DNA from: Trichuris trichiura
Taxonomy: Eukaryota; Nematoda; Enoplea; Trichinellida; Trichuridae
Direction: 5' to 3'
DNA: 64,000 nucleotides
Assembly: GCA_037903355.1 (NCBI GenBank)
Contig: JBAJFE010000014.1
Coordinates: 3,348,001-3,412,000, forward strand
The notes under the pieces are model-generated. The model was given only the letters and a program-made list of their open reading frames with translations. It did no database searches and was not told the DNA's origin. The first letter of the stretch is position 1; the number at the start of each line of letters is the position of its first letter. A program made the translations under genes and the position numbers. This document shows positions 11,686 through 21,784 of the stretch, in pieces.

Positions 11686-12194
11686 GTCATATTCAAATGA
11701 AGCATGTCCTCAGGGGGCCCACGTGTCCCTAACTATTCGACTAGGTGCACCCGTGGTTACATGGTCTTTAGGTCCAGACATTTGCACCCTGTTGGCACAC
11801 TTGCTTAGCTCGTGAGCACACATCGCAGTTTTCCGAAAATGTTTAACTGCTGAGAATCGAGCTTGGACGCTTACTGTTTTAGGTGATCACGGTGAGGGAA
11901 ATAAGCGCCTTGGATAACCATGGGTTGCACCTCCATAGGTGCACTACAGCTGGTCCACAGGACAATAGGATCAACAGACAGTTCGTCCAACAGGCAGTTA
12001 CGTTGTTTTGCCTAGCGTTGGCTTTTCAGAGGTCATTGGAGGTGCCATTCTGAGTGCAGTTTCTGTTTGCGTTTTAGCACAGGCATGCTCTACTTTATGA
12101 ATTTTGATAGGGCTGGAGAAGTTGTTCGTAAAGTGATGTCTTCGTAAAGCGGGGCAGCAATTCCTATAACCTAGCACGGCAAACGGGTTTGTAC
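11686..12194. other. Unassigned spacer between two Penelope-like elements
   Basis: No gene is visible. A short stretch near 12125-12155 contains TTCGTAAAG units like those in the unnamed repeats at 13.4 and 23.4 kb. Confidence 0.4.
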
Positions 12195-12318
12195 AGACAA
12201 AGTCTGGAAATGTGGTTTCTTCGTACGGGAACGTATGTTTTCATAATGCAAACACTTTATTACGGAGTAATTCCCGTCTATTGCGTGTTGGCTCCGGCTC
12301 TTAAACCTGATAATCACC

Positions 12319-12597
12319 ATGGAAAAAGCCAAGCAGGCCTCTGCTGTGGCAGAATATGCCACACAATGTAACCAGACGCTCAACCCAAAAGTCTTATGTT
12401 ATGAAAAGAACCTACGATTAAGAAGAATCAAAGAGGCCCTATACATAAGACACAACCAAACATACAACCGCGACCAAGGAGCAGACGTAAGTGAAATTTG
12501 GACAAATATCGTGACGCGTTACGATTGCTGCTCAATAAATGGACGTGATACAAGAACTCATGGAACAAGTGAAGGAAGAAATAATTACCGAACATGA
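12319..12597 (+). pseudogene. Penelope-like endonuclease, C-terminal fragment
   Basis: This matches the C-terminal half of the endonuclease of element 1. The shared features are KQASAVAEYATQC (against KASAVVEHSSQC), LRRIKEALYIRHN, and NRDQGADVSEIW (against NRDKGQEVSSAW). The catalytic N-terminal half with the GIY-YIG motif is absent. The truncation point is right at the left inverted arm. Confidence 0.8.
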
Positions 12598-12887
12598 AAC
12601 AAATGCGAAAACGGACAATTTACATGGTATACAAACAAAAGAAATAGACACTTATGGAACACGCAAACAATGGACAAAAAACAAGAATCAACAATGGAAG
12701 AAAATATTCAAAGACAATCAACAGACACAAACAATACCACCAGCTATATAAAACACAAGAAGACAGCGGACAGACACTATTTTATTAAAAACCACCAACA
12801 AAGAACTTTAAAACACCTGCTTTAAACCATTAGAAACGACAGAAGACTGAATTCACGCGCACAATTTATATCCATAATTTAGAACCG

Positions 12888-12915
12888 CTGAAGACGGGTC
12901 TCGGTTGACCCGAAA
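12888..12915 (+). ncRNA. Hammerhead-ribozyme-like core, Penelope element 2
   Basis: CTGAAGA is followed by C, stem GGGTC/GACCC with a 6-nt loop, and GAAA. The stem differs from element 1 (GGAAC/GTTCC) at paired positions, so base pairing is kept while the sequence changes. A possible helix III hairpin (GCTCCGGAGC) follows directly. Catalytic function is inferred, not shown. Confidence 0.58.
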
Positions 12916-13226
12916 GCTCCGGAGCCAACACGCAATAGACGGGAATTACTCCGTAATAAAGTGTTTGCATTATGAAGACAAAGTCTGGAAGAAAAGTATT
13001 CTACAGCGCCAGAAATGGTAAAAGTCATGAAATTCAAAACATTCTTACGATATTTGGAGAAGTCAACTCACTGATAACGGAACAAAGCGTTCTGGAAGCT
13101 CTGAAATTCTTATGATATAATGATAGCCGCGTAAACTGTAAAGAACTCCGTACAAGGTGGAAGTAGCGTAACTGCATCCTTGTTTCAGCTTTTATAATTG
13201 GGAAAATGACCAACTGAGGGTTGTGG

Positions 13227-13500
13227 CTATAGGAAGACAGGAAATTGATTTATTGGTACGACGTCGTAGAACCGTTTAGACAGGTAGGTAACTAATTCTT
13301 GCATGCTTACGGGGACAGTAGCGGTTGATTCTCCGTTTCGATGAAAATTGACCGTTTGAGAAAAGATATTGCAGATGCTATAGGATTTATTATATCTTTT
13401 CCTCTTACTTGCAAATCCTTCGTAAAGCGAAAACGGGTATAAATTCAGCTTCTTCGTAACACCTAAAAATTGTAAAGCGGGGCAAGGGGCATCCTTGTAT
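13227..13500 (-). repeat. Unnamed dispersed repeat, left copy
   Basis: The reverse complement resembles 23420-23716. Both share a 5' part rich in CTTTACGAA/GTTACGAA units (with CCCCGCTTTAC) and a 3' part that would encode ELVT-LS-RF--VVPIN. Many differences in that block fall on third codon positions, which hints at a former coding sequence. The family is not recognised. Confidence 0.5.
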
Positions 13501-14215
13501 AATTCCCTTTGGGTAGTCGTTTTGATTTCTAGATCGACCGCCATTCTGAGCAATCTCTTTAACGTTGTTATTTTTGAACCAAGGGACCGTTCTTCTTCTA
13601 GAGAGCAGTATAAACACGCTTAGACGTATTGTTTATACTGTCATCATGCGCTGGGGGTGAAAAATCAGGTTATTTAAGTTACTCAAGTTTGGTATGCAAC
13701 ATACATTCGCAACTGTTACCTACGAAGGAAAAAACACAAGCGAACATCATAATCCATTGCTGCTCAGATGTCAAGCAAAAAATTTTTTCCGTTTTTCTAG
13801 AGCGTCTGTGCCTATTTTGCTAAACCATTTGGTTTTGAACTTAGACAATTTTTCTGCTGGACCTATTGTACTGAATCTCGTCTTCTAGTGTCTGGTGCAA
13901 AGTGCGTCTACTGTGTTTTCCCTAAAATAAAACTGAACCTTTTATTAATTTTTGCATGAAAGGGGCATACAGTTTATTCTTAGAGGGTGTCATATTTTCT
14001 CATGCCTAATCTACTTTTATCCATGTACGAGGATGATCGGAAAGTTCCAGAAAAGTCGGTGCAGCGTCTAACAGGACGCCAACCGATCGGCCAAAACATG
14101 TTTAATCATATCTCCGTTATCTTCGGACTTCTACGGAGAGGAAGCCCTATCAGACGCTGCGCCAGTGCAGTATAAGCTGCTCCTAAAGTATTCGTTTTTC
14201 TCGTAATATGGAAAA

Positions 14216-15085
14216 TCTTCTTTTTTAGGTCAGGGCTAACATTAAATTTCTATCCAAGCTTGGTTGGCAGCCGATGGGGATTATACAGTCATTACAGGAG
14301 GTCTGCGGAAGTAATGCACCACCTAAATTGGTTATCCATGAGTGGATAAGCGTTTCAAGGAGGGCAGAAAGGCTATCGAAGACGATCAGAGAGCGCGAAG
14401 ACCAGCAACCGCAACGAGCGAAGGAACCGTGGCCATTGTCCGGAAGCCAGTGGAAGTTGACCGCAGAATTACCGTCCGGAGGATTGCTAGGATGGCTGCG
14501 ATCTCCCTCCATTCAGCATTCGGAATAGTGCCTGAAGCCCCTGGTCTGAGGAAGCTTTCAGCTAGGTGGGTCCCAAAGCTTTACGCGAAGAACAGCTGGT
14601 TCCACGCGTTAACTTTTCTCAGGAGCTTTTGACGAAGATTGAGGCAAATGAGACCAGGGTTTTTGACCGTGTCCTCACGAGAGATGAAACGTGGATTTAC
14701 CAATGTGACCCCGAGAGATCGAATCCAAGCGGTGGTTACCGACGGGATCAGCAGGTCCAATCAAGTTCAAAGCGGAGCGGTCGGCCGTAAAGGTTATGAT
14801 GGCCATATTCTGGGACTCGGACGGAGTAATTCTGAGATGACTTCCTCGAAGGAGAGCGAATAGTCATGGCAAGTTATTACAAAGCAGTGTTGCAAAATTA
14901 AAGATTGCACTGGCAAGAAAATGGTGTGGCAGTTTGCACCCCGGTGTTATTTTCAATTGCGATAACGCGCGGGCTCATTTGTCAAAAACTGTGAGGACTG
15001 TTCTTCGTAAGTTTCGGTGGGAAGTCATTCCACACTCGCCCTACAGTCCAGATCTTGCCCCGTCAGACGTTTCTTCTTCCCAAAG
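14216..15085 (+). pseudogene. Mariner transposase 2, frameshifted 5' portion
   Basis: The reading frame changes repeatedly. Recognisable pieces are AIEDDQRARRPATATSEGTV (about 14370-14430), VPRVNFSQELLTKIEANE (about 14590-14650) and the degenerate first catalytic block RDETWIYQCDP (about 14680-14710), where the usual G of GDETW is R. The second Asp block (CDNARAH) is at about 14957. The C-terminal part was separated by the gypsy insertion. Confidence 0.8.
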
Positions 15086-15249
15086 TGTTGTGTATTAAAC
15101 CGAAACTTTCGCATTGTCTATGAATAGAACCTGCGCACTGCGTTACGCTCAGTTGTTCTGTTCTTACGGTATGTGCTTCTGAGTGGTTTGCTTAGTAAAC
15201 TGCTATCTTGGGAAACCCCTTTGGTCCGCATGTACCGCGAAACATGACA
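15086..15249 (+). repeat. Gypsy 5' LTR
   Basis: A 164-bp repeat beginning TGTTGTGTATT and ending CATGACA. It is short for a gypsy LTR. The last 41 bases recur imperfectly at 15281-15321, just after the first primer-binding site. Confidence 0.88.
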
Positions 15250-15250
15250 C

Positions 15251-15333
15251 TGGCGACGAGGGTGAGATTCGAACTCACGCGGGGAAATCCCTTCGGTCCG
15301 CATGTACCGCAAAACATAACACTGGCGACGAGG
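15251..15333 (+). promoter_or_regulatory. Gypsy primer-binding site, duplicated, with extended tRNA copy
   Basis: TGGCGACGAG directly follows the LTR, as a primer-binding site should. Read on the minus strand, 15251-15280 ends in CCA and has an acceptor-like strand plus a perfect T-arm (stem GTGAG/CTCAC, loop TTCGAAT), so the 3' part of a tRNA (serine-type acceptor by recall) is copied for about 30 nt. An LTR 3'-end copy and a second TGGCGACGAG (15323-15332) follow. Confidence 0.75.
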
Positions 15334-15401
15334 TGAACGAACCTCCTAGCATCACCCTTCGCTTTTTGCGCCGTTTCGGCCGGTTTCTGTCTGCTCTCGT
15401 C

Positions 15402-16325
15402 ATGCCGAACGCCACGTGTATCAAACCCTTCGACGTCAGCCAGCCAGCTTCCTGGGACGTCTACGCTGAACGACTGAAGTTCTTTTGCGAACCAAATGGA
15501 ATCACTGACGACGCAAAGAAGAGGGCTACCTTGTTGGCAGTGTGCGGCCTACCGACACTGACCATCCCTAAGTCCCTAATATCGCCGCAGTCACTCTCCG
15601 ACGTGTCCTATGAAGACATTGTCAATGTCCTGAAGAGTCATTTCATTCCGAAACCGTCAGTGATTTACCAACGCTTCACTTTCCAACGTCGTCTCCAACG
15701 CGAAGGTGAGGGAGTTGCCGCCTATGTAGCGGATCTCCATCACCTTGCAGACGACTGCAATTTCGGATCTAACCTGAGCGAGAGACTCAGAGACTAACTC
15801 GTGTCCTAACAGAAGGACGAGGAACTACAAAAAGGTCTTCTTGCGCGTGCAGAGCTCGACCTGAACGGCGCCATACGAGAAGCGATTGCCGCTGAGTCAG
15901 CGTCCAGTCAAGCCAAAGACATTCGTTCAGCAAACGGATCGCACGCTGAAACTGCTGTCGCCCAGCAAATTCGCAAAGGCAGGAATGTACGCCCGCCGAA
16001 GGACGCCGAAGAAAAGACCGTCACTGCGTTCAGGCGAAACCCGTGCGCCGGGTGCGGAGGCGACCACCCGAGGTCCCAGTGCTGGTTCAGAAACGCCATA
16101 TGCCGGCGATGCTCTCGCGAGGGCCACATCGAACTTGTCTGCAGATCGAAAAATGTACGCAGTTCTCCTGTCAGCTCAGCACGCAAGAATGCGACGAACA
16201 AGAGGGTTTCGGCCAACACCTTACGTCACAAGGTAAGCGATTCCCCAACGGATGCCTATCGGGAAGATAGCATACTGTTCGTCACGAGCAACCGCCAGAA
16301 GAAAACAAGCACAACCGTCATTATA
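15402..16325 (+). pseudogene. Gypsy gag with two stop codons and two zinc knuckles
   Basis: Structural capsid protein that packages the element RNA. The Met at 15402 opens a frame that reads through a capsid-like helical region to TAA at 15795-15797. A second TAA lies at 15807-15809. The same frame then continues without a shift through two CCHC zinc knuckles (CAGCGGDHPRSQC and CRRCSREGHIELVC) into protease. Only the two nonsense codons break gag. The region is otherwise well preserved and GC-richer than the surrounding DNA. Confidence 0.85.
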
Positions 16326-17559
16326 AATAACGTGCCGTGTCGCATGGAAATAGATTCAGGATCCGACTTCATGGTCATTTCCAAGGAAACTTATCGTTCG
16401 CTTTGGAAATCAACGGGGCCGCCCATCGAGCCATGTCGTCTAAGGTTAGTTGACTTTCAACGGCGAGTTGTTCCCCTCGCAGGTTTCTGTACCGTCGACG
16501 TGTCGTACGGTCGCCACAAGGGACATCTCCGTCTCTATGTCGCCAAGGGACGTAGGACTGGTCTACTCGGAAGCGACTGGTTCGAAACCTTGGGCATTCG
16601 CCTTGTCGGCATTCATCACATTGATAGTGATCCAATCGGACACGTACTCACTGAATTCGCCGACGTTTTTGGCCACGACAACTTGGGTGCATACAAGGGA
16701 CCCCCAGTACATCTACAGCTTGACCCTTCCGTAAAGCCAATTCAAATGAAGGCCAGAAGAGTTCCAGTCGCCTCGGTTTTCAAAATTGACGCCGAAATTG
16801 ACCGACTCATTCGCCACGGCGTATTGGAACCTAGCGAAAACGTTGCATGGGCTACGCCCGTTGTTCCGGTGATGAAACGGCGAGGTTCGCCTATGTGCTG
16901 ACTACAAGTGCACTATCAATAAGGTTCTACGACAACATCCGTACCCAATTCCCCAAGTGGATCGGTTAATTCGCTCACAAGCAGGCGGAAGAGCTTATGC
17001 AAAACTGGATCTCGCGAACGCTTATCTTCAAATTCGTGTCGACAACAGTTTCGCCGACGCTCAAACGATAGTGACGCATAGAGGCGCTTTCCGCGTTAAA
17101 CGTCTCCAATTTGGCGTATGTACTGCTCCGGGAATTTTTCAGTCGTGTATGGAGAATCTGCTCCGCGGCATTCCGAGAGTAACACCATATTTCGACGACA
17201 TTTTGATGAAGGCCGACTCAGACGACGCTTCAGCTAACCGCTTACGAGATGTTTTCAACCGCTTTCGTTCTTCCGGTCTTCGGGTTCGCAAGGACAAATG
17301 CTTTTTCGGAGTGCAAAGCGTCGACTTTCTCGGTTACCGCCTGAGTGTTTCAGGTATTCATCCAACTAAGGCAAAGATTGACGCAATCCATAAAGCACCT
17401 GCTTTTAACGACAAAAAGGAATTGCAGGCATTCCTCGGCTTGTTAAATTTCGACCATAATTTCTTGAAAGATAAAGCCACAGTCGCTGAACCACTGCACG
17501 AGCTGCTTCGAGCGAACGCAAAATGGGAATGGACTCATGTGCACGACGAAGCGTTGAAG
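16326..17559 (+). pseudogene. Gypsy protease and reverse transcriptase, interrupted
   Basis: An aspartic protease (MEIDSGSDFMV, about 16344) is fused in frame with gag. The frame then enters the reverse transcriptase thumb-side lead (PSENVAWATPVVPVMK), which ends at a TGA at 16899-16901 caused by a 1-nt shift near 16883-16892. The polymerase continues in the next frame: the DLANAYLQI block, the FGVCTAPGIFQ block and the catalytic FDDI (about 17191), through the connection to the RNase H. The frame is then cut at 17559/17565 by the inner LTR element. The two catalytic aspartates are retained. Confidence 0.88.
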
Positions 17560-17564
17560 AAAGT

Positions 17565-17808
17565 TGTGCTTTAGAATGATGCTCTCACTACTGCAGGAGA
17601 GAAAAGAGTGGGTGGCTGAGCAGACGGCCGAGCAGCTGGCAGAGCTGATAGGGTGAATCACGCAGTGCAGACAGAAGCTGGCGCGGTCGAGAAGTGCGTG
17701 GGCAGTTGCGATATAAGCGTACTACGGGGGGGGGGGTTTGGGTTGTTGTTGTGTCTGTCCGAGTTGGCTTGAATAAAGAGTTTCGTTTCTTGCGGCTGTG
17801 AAACTACA
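17565..17808 (+). repeat. Inner element 5' LTR
   Basis: Starts TGTGCTTTAG and ends AACTACA. It contains a run of 11 G, a possible TATA-like gcgatataag before it, and AATAAA at about 17773, all shared with the 3' copy. Confidence 0.92.
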
Positions 17809-17856
17809 AGCTATCGAGGCCCTACGGAGGCGCATGCAGTAGACGGACTGCTGGAT

Positions 17857-18627
17857 GTGAAGCTCATTCCTGAGTTCGACGGATCGCCTGGCCAGTCCAT
17901 CGCTGACTGGCTGACAAAAGTGGAATTGGTCTGCAAATTACGCGGGGTGAGCGACGTCGCTACCGTTATTCCGCTGCGCTTAAGCGGTAGCGCCCTAGCT
18001 GTGTACCTACAGTTGCCTGCTGAAGACAAGGAGAATGTGGAAAAACTAAAGAAGTCCCTGCTGGCTGCTTTCGAAGTAGACCAATTCGTCGCCTATGAAC
18101 AATTCATCACGAGGAGGCTCAACCCTGGTGAACTTCCGGACGTGTTCGTGGCAGATTTGCAGAGATTGGCGTCACTGTTTGGAGGTGCATCAGAGAGACA
18201 GTTGTCGTGTGCGTTCGTCACAGATCTACCAGACGATGTTCGTCAGCTCCTGAGGGCAGGGTTGCGAATAGAAGAGTTCAGTCTAGCTCAGTTGGTTACG
18301 CGAGCCCGCGCAGCTCTGACAAACAACCCCTCTATCAGCAAGCTGGATGCAGGCCTGGCGTCTGGAGAGCCATGCATGATCTCCAAAAGTACGCCAAGGA
18401 ACGGAGCAATACGATGCTATGCCTGTGGTGGGGCAAATCATCTCGCCAGGGACTGTTTAACTCGCAACCGCAGCTCAAACTCTTTCCGAAGAACTGGTAG
18501 CCACGATGATCAGCCTTATGGACAGCAGCGAAAGCAGAGTCGCGATCTGCCCGCGTCAGGCAGCCCCAGGCGGCAGGGAAACGAGAATGGGGAGGGAAGA
18601 TCGGCGCCGTCCCCCTCCCGGATCTAA
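17857..18627 (+). CDS. Inner element Gag
   Basis: Capsid/nucleocapsid protein of the inner element. It has about 250 residues with a retrotransposon Gag-type helical region (the FDGSPGQSIADWLTKVE block, then LRRLASLFGG-like leucine-rich helices) and one CCHC knuckle, CYACGGANHLARDC, near the C-terminus. The frame is open back to the LTR border, and the in-frame codon at 17857 is GTG, so the true initiator is uncertain. Gag ends at a TAG-class stop just before 18630, 45-50 nt after a canonical -1 frameshift heptamer. Confidence 0.85.
   Translation: MKLIPEFDGSPGQSIADWLTKVELVCKLRGVSDVATVIPLRLSGSALAVYLQLPAEDKENVEKLKKSLLAAFEVDQFVAYEQFITRRLNPGELPDVFVADLQRLASLFGGASERQLSCAFVTDLPDDVRQLLRAGLRIEEFSLAQLVTRARAALTNNPSISKLDAGLASGEPCMISKSTPRNGAIRCYACGGANHLARDCLTRNRSSNSFRRTGSHDDQPYGQQRKQSRDLPASGSPRRQGNENGEGRSAPSPSRI
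18576..18619 (+). promoter_or_regulatory. Programmed -1 ribosomal frameshift signal (gag to pro)
   Basis: The heptamer GGGAAAC (18576-18582) is in register with gag as G GGA AAC, the X XXY YYZ form. After a 7-nt spacer, GGGAGGG (18590-18596) can pair with CCCTCCC (18613-18619) around a 16-nt loop. The -1 frame is open from the heptamer straight into the protease. All three parts of a classic retroviral frameshift element are present. Confidence 0.78.
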
Positions 18628-19148
18628 CCAAGGCGCTTCCAGTCATAAAGATCAACGTCGATGGTGTGCAGCGCCGTGCCCTTGTAGACACGGGCTGTAC
18701 CAGATGTATTGCATATTCCGCTTGTTGCGTGAGATGGCGGAGGCAACGAGTTAACATAACTACGGTGAGCGGGGAACAGTTGCGTTGTATTGGCATCGGC
18801 TCCGTGAGTTTGGAACTGCCCTGTGGACCAACAGTTATGGTGGAGGCGATTATCTCCCCAAAAAGACCGCTGAATCTCGATTTTATTATTGGCATGAGCG
18901 GAATAATAGCTCTCGGGGGAGTGACGGTGGATGGTGAAGGACAAGTGCGATTTAGTCAGGGAAACCCCACGATATGCGCCAGCGCCGACGCCAGGATTCA
19001 CATTGACAGAAACGACTTTTTCGCTACTTATGATCCGGTTACTCACGTTTGGACCGCAGCATGGAAATGGTCCAACGGTTCGGCTCCTGCCCAGTTATGT
19101 AATACACGCCGGCAGCGGGCATTCGAAAGCCCTATAGGGAGGAATTGA
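18578..19148 (+). pseudogene. Inner element protease domain
   Basis: Aspartic protease in the -1 frame relative to gag. The active-site block is ALVDTGCTRC (about 18678), and the flap and hydrophobic block near LDFIIGMSGIIALGG (about 18875) are visible. The frame reaches the pol junction and stops at TGA 19146-19148. The reverse transcriptase frame, open from 19103, overlaps it one base back. The likely cause is loss of one A in the AAA run at 19126-19128, because no slippery heptamer lies in the overlap. Confidence 0.8.
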
Positions 19149-20638
19149 ACAGGTGGGTACGCAACGGTTGGTTAGTGCCCTACAATGAGGAGGAATTAGG
19201 CCCGGCGAAAGCGCTCATTCCGCTTCTGGCAGTCACCCAGCGAATTAAAGGCAAGGTCCGTCCTGTACTGGACTTTCGTGAACTGAATACTCATATTTCT
19301 GCATTTACCGGGAACAGTGACGTTTGTGCACATAAACTGCGAGAGTGGCGGCAGGGCGAAAACGTTTCTATCCTGGATTTGAAACAAGCTTACCTACAGA
19401 TACACATAGATAAGTCGTTGTGGCCCTATCAAACTGTTATGCTCGACGGCAGGAGATATTGCCTTACTCGACTTGGGTTCGGATTGAATGTAGCACCCGT
19501 AATTATGACTGCTGTGGTTAACTGCGTGTTATCTCGAGACAACGACATCCGAAGAGCTACTTCCGCATACATAAACGACATCTTCGTTAACGAAAACGTC
19601 GTGAAGGCGAGTCGCGTAAAGCAGCATTTGGCAGATTATGGGCTGATGTCGAAAGCGCCGGAACGAATAGCTGACGGGGCTCGTGTTTTAGGCTTGCAGG
19701 TCAGCAGAACGCATACTGGCCTCACGTGGACAAGAGGAGCCAAAGTCAGTACGTTGCCAGAGCGGTTGACGCGCAGGACGATATTTTCCTATTGCGGCGA
19801 GCTGATAGGCCACTACCCGGTGTGCAGTTGGCTGAGGACAGCAGTGGCCTTTATCAAAAGAGAGGCAAATAATGCAACCGCGAACTGGGACGAACCCATC
19901 GATGACGACCGCATTCGCGAACAGCTCGCCGAAGTTGCTGATGCTGTTGAGAACCGGGACCCGGCACGTGGATGCTGGGAAGTTTCAGGAGACAAAGCCA
20001 AGCTATGGGTTGATGCAAGTACCTTGGCGATAGGCGCGGTGCTAGAAGTAAATGGAGTCGTTGTTGAGGACGCCGCATGGTTACGCCCAGAGGATGCTTG
20101 CCACATAAATATGGCGGAACTGAACGCGGCAATTAGAGGTCTGAACCTAGCCATTTCTTGGCGCATGAAGCAGATTGAATTAATGACGGACTTTCTGACG
20201 GTTCGGCGTTGGCTCAATGATGGTTTGTCTGGAAAAGCCCGTTTAAAGACGAAGGCCGCGAATGAAATGCTTATTCGTCGCCGCGTGGCTACTATAATTG
20301 CTTTGGTTGAAGAATATGGACTGCAGTTTTCAGTTACGTTGGTGCCGTCAGCTGCAAACAAAGCAGATGTTCTGACCCGCGTACCACGCCGGTGGACAGC
20401 ACTTAAGGATTCGTTCACTGTGCCAGCATGTGCATCAGCGTCGGATCAAGGGATCGAGCAGCTGATCGCTGAGGTTCATCACAGTGCGGGCCACCCGGGA
20501 CTGAGGAGAACACTTTACTTTGCCAGACGGCGTAACCCGGCAATATCTAAACGATCCGTAAGGCAGGTGATCAGCACTTGTGACGTCTGTCAATCGACCC
20601 AGCGCCTGCAAAGTGGAAGCATGGACAACTGGAGGTAG
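19103..20638 (+). pseudogene. Inner element reverse transcriptase, RNase H and integrase zinc domain
   Basis: Copies the element RNA into DNA. The fingers and palm blocks are in order: VRPVLDFRELN, LDLKQAYLQIHI and LTRLGFGLNVAP. The polymerase box reads YINDI (19568-19582), with AAC at 19574-19576 where the first catalytic Asp is expected. RNase H follows with WVDAS, HINMAELNAAI and MTDF, then the tether. The frame ends with the integrase HHCC zinc region (H-x3-H-type block near EVHHSAGHPG, then CDVCQ). An indel near 20593 shifts integrase into another frame, so the native frame stops at 20636-20638. Confidence 0.85.
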
Positions 20639-21375
20639 GCAGAATATGGCAAAGAATTGCTATGGACTTTGCCCATTGTGGGGGAAAACTCTTCTTAACC
20701 TTGATTGATTGCGGACCTTCGCGCTTCTCGATATGGCGTCCGCTAAGGTTCCGTGCCACTGCAGAGGTTATAGAGCAGTTGGAAGCTATGTTTTTTGAAC
20801 GTGGGGCGCCCGACGAAATACTGACTGATAATGACACTGCGTTTCAGAGTCGAACATTCGCTAACTTCCTCAATCGCTGGAGCGTTCGCGTTAAATTCAG
20901 ATGTGCTTACGTACCATCTGGAAATGGCATTGTCGAAAGATGCCACCGAACGATAAAAGTAATTGCAGCCAGGAAGAAATGTTCGGTGCGCGAGGCAGTA
21001 TATTTATACAACCTCACGCCGCGAGACGACCGCGCGGCAGCCACAGCCCCAGCGAATGTGATTTATCGATATCTCATGCGGGTACGAGACGTAGACCCCG
21101 TTACCCGTACTAACCAAGACATACGCAGCAGGTACAATATTGGTGATGAAGTATGGACACGACCGCCAGCGGGAAGGTGTGACACGCGATATGAAGAAGG
21201 GACTGTTACAAACGTCTTGTCTGATCAAGCAGTGGAAATACCGGAATACCGCGGCATGTGCGAGATGTCCGTCGCCGTGCACCGCCACCGGATCGACAGA
21301 ACGGCACTCACAGCACCGAAGGTGAAGTCGAGGAACCGCTACTCATTCGCGTGCCGATACGAGATTCGAACGTAA
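20596..21375 (+). pseudogene. Inner element integrase catalytic domain
   Basis: Inserts the cDNA into the genome. The frame picks up at about 20596 after the indel. The DDE triad is visible: D in LTLIDCGPSRF (about 20712), D in ILTDNDTAF (about 20827) and E in GNGIVERCHRTIK (about 20937). A C-terminal chromatin- and DNA-binding tail follows. The catalytic core itself has no stop. It is separated from the rest of pol by the upstream shift only. Confidence 0.85.
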
Positions 21376-21535
21376 ATGCAGAACCACCGGTGCACCTTTA
21401 CGAATCAGGGGAGCGCCCAGAACAAACGCGGAGCGGAGATCAGGGCACAGACTCACCGGCACCACAACTGCGTCGCTCGAGAAAAATTCGCCAGCAAAGA
21501 GGTTGCTCAGTTTGTGATTAGAAATCAGGGGGGCA

Positions 21536-21779
21536 TGTGCTTTAGAATGATGCTCTCACTACTGCAGGAGAGAAAAGAGTGGGTGGCTGAGCAGACGGCC
21601 GGGCAGCTGGCAGAGCTGATAGGGTGAATCACGCAGCGCAGACAGAAGCTGGCGCGGTCGAGAAGTGCGTGGGCAGTTGCGATATAAGCGTACTACGGGG
21701 GGGGGGGTTTGGGTTGTTGTTGTGTCTGTCCGAGTTGGCTTGAATAAAGAGTTTCGTTTCTTGTGGCTGTGAAACTACA
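21536..21779 (+). repeat. Inner element 3' LTR
   Basis: It has the same length as the 5' copy, with three differences seen. A purine-rich tract (AAATCAGGGGGGCA) precedes it and would be the polypurine tract that primes plus-strand synthesis. Confidence 0.92.
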
Positions 21780-21784
21780 AAAGT

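Larger units (their letters stand above)
12210..12975 (+). mobile_element. Penelope-like element 2, 5'-truncated, with inverted arms
   Basis: A 15-bp direct repeat, AGACAAAGTCTGGAA, lies at 12195-12209 and 12976-12990 and is the likely target duplication. Inverted arms of about 60 bp (12239-12299 and 12914-12974) enclose the last part of a GIY-YIG endonuclease and a hammerhead-like core. It has the same layout as element 1 but a different terminal repeat, so it is a second subfamily. About 28 nt after the left duplication have no counterpart on the right, a feature shared with element 1. Confidence 0.78.
17565..21779 (+). mobile_element. Inner LTR retroelement with 244-bp LTRs
   Basis: The LTRs are at 17565-17808 and 21536-21779. 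Each is 244 bp, TGTGC...TACA, with three substitutions seen between them, so this is a recent insertion. A 5-bp duplication AAAGT (17560-17564 and 21780-21784) restores the gypsy frame when the element is removed. The order gag, protease, reverse transcriptase, RNase H, integrase places it with Ty3/gypsy-like elements. It belongs to a separate lineage with an unusual RNase H (block HINMAELNAAI). Two indels in pol and a changed catalytic Asp make this copy probably inactive despite its youth. Confidence 0.9.

Noticed and set aside
19103..19148. Second programmed frameshift between protease and polymerase
   Set aside because: No X XXY YYZ heptamer lies in the overlap, and a single lost A in the run at 19126-19128 explains the shift.
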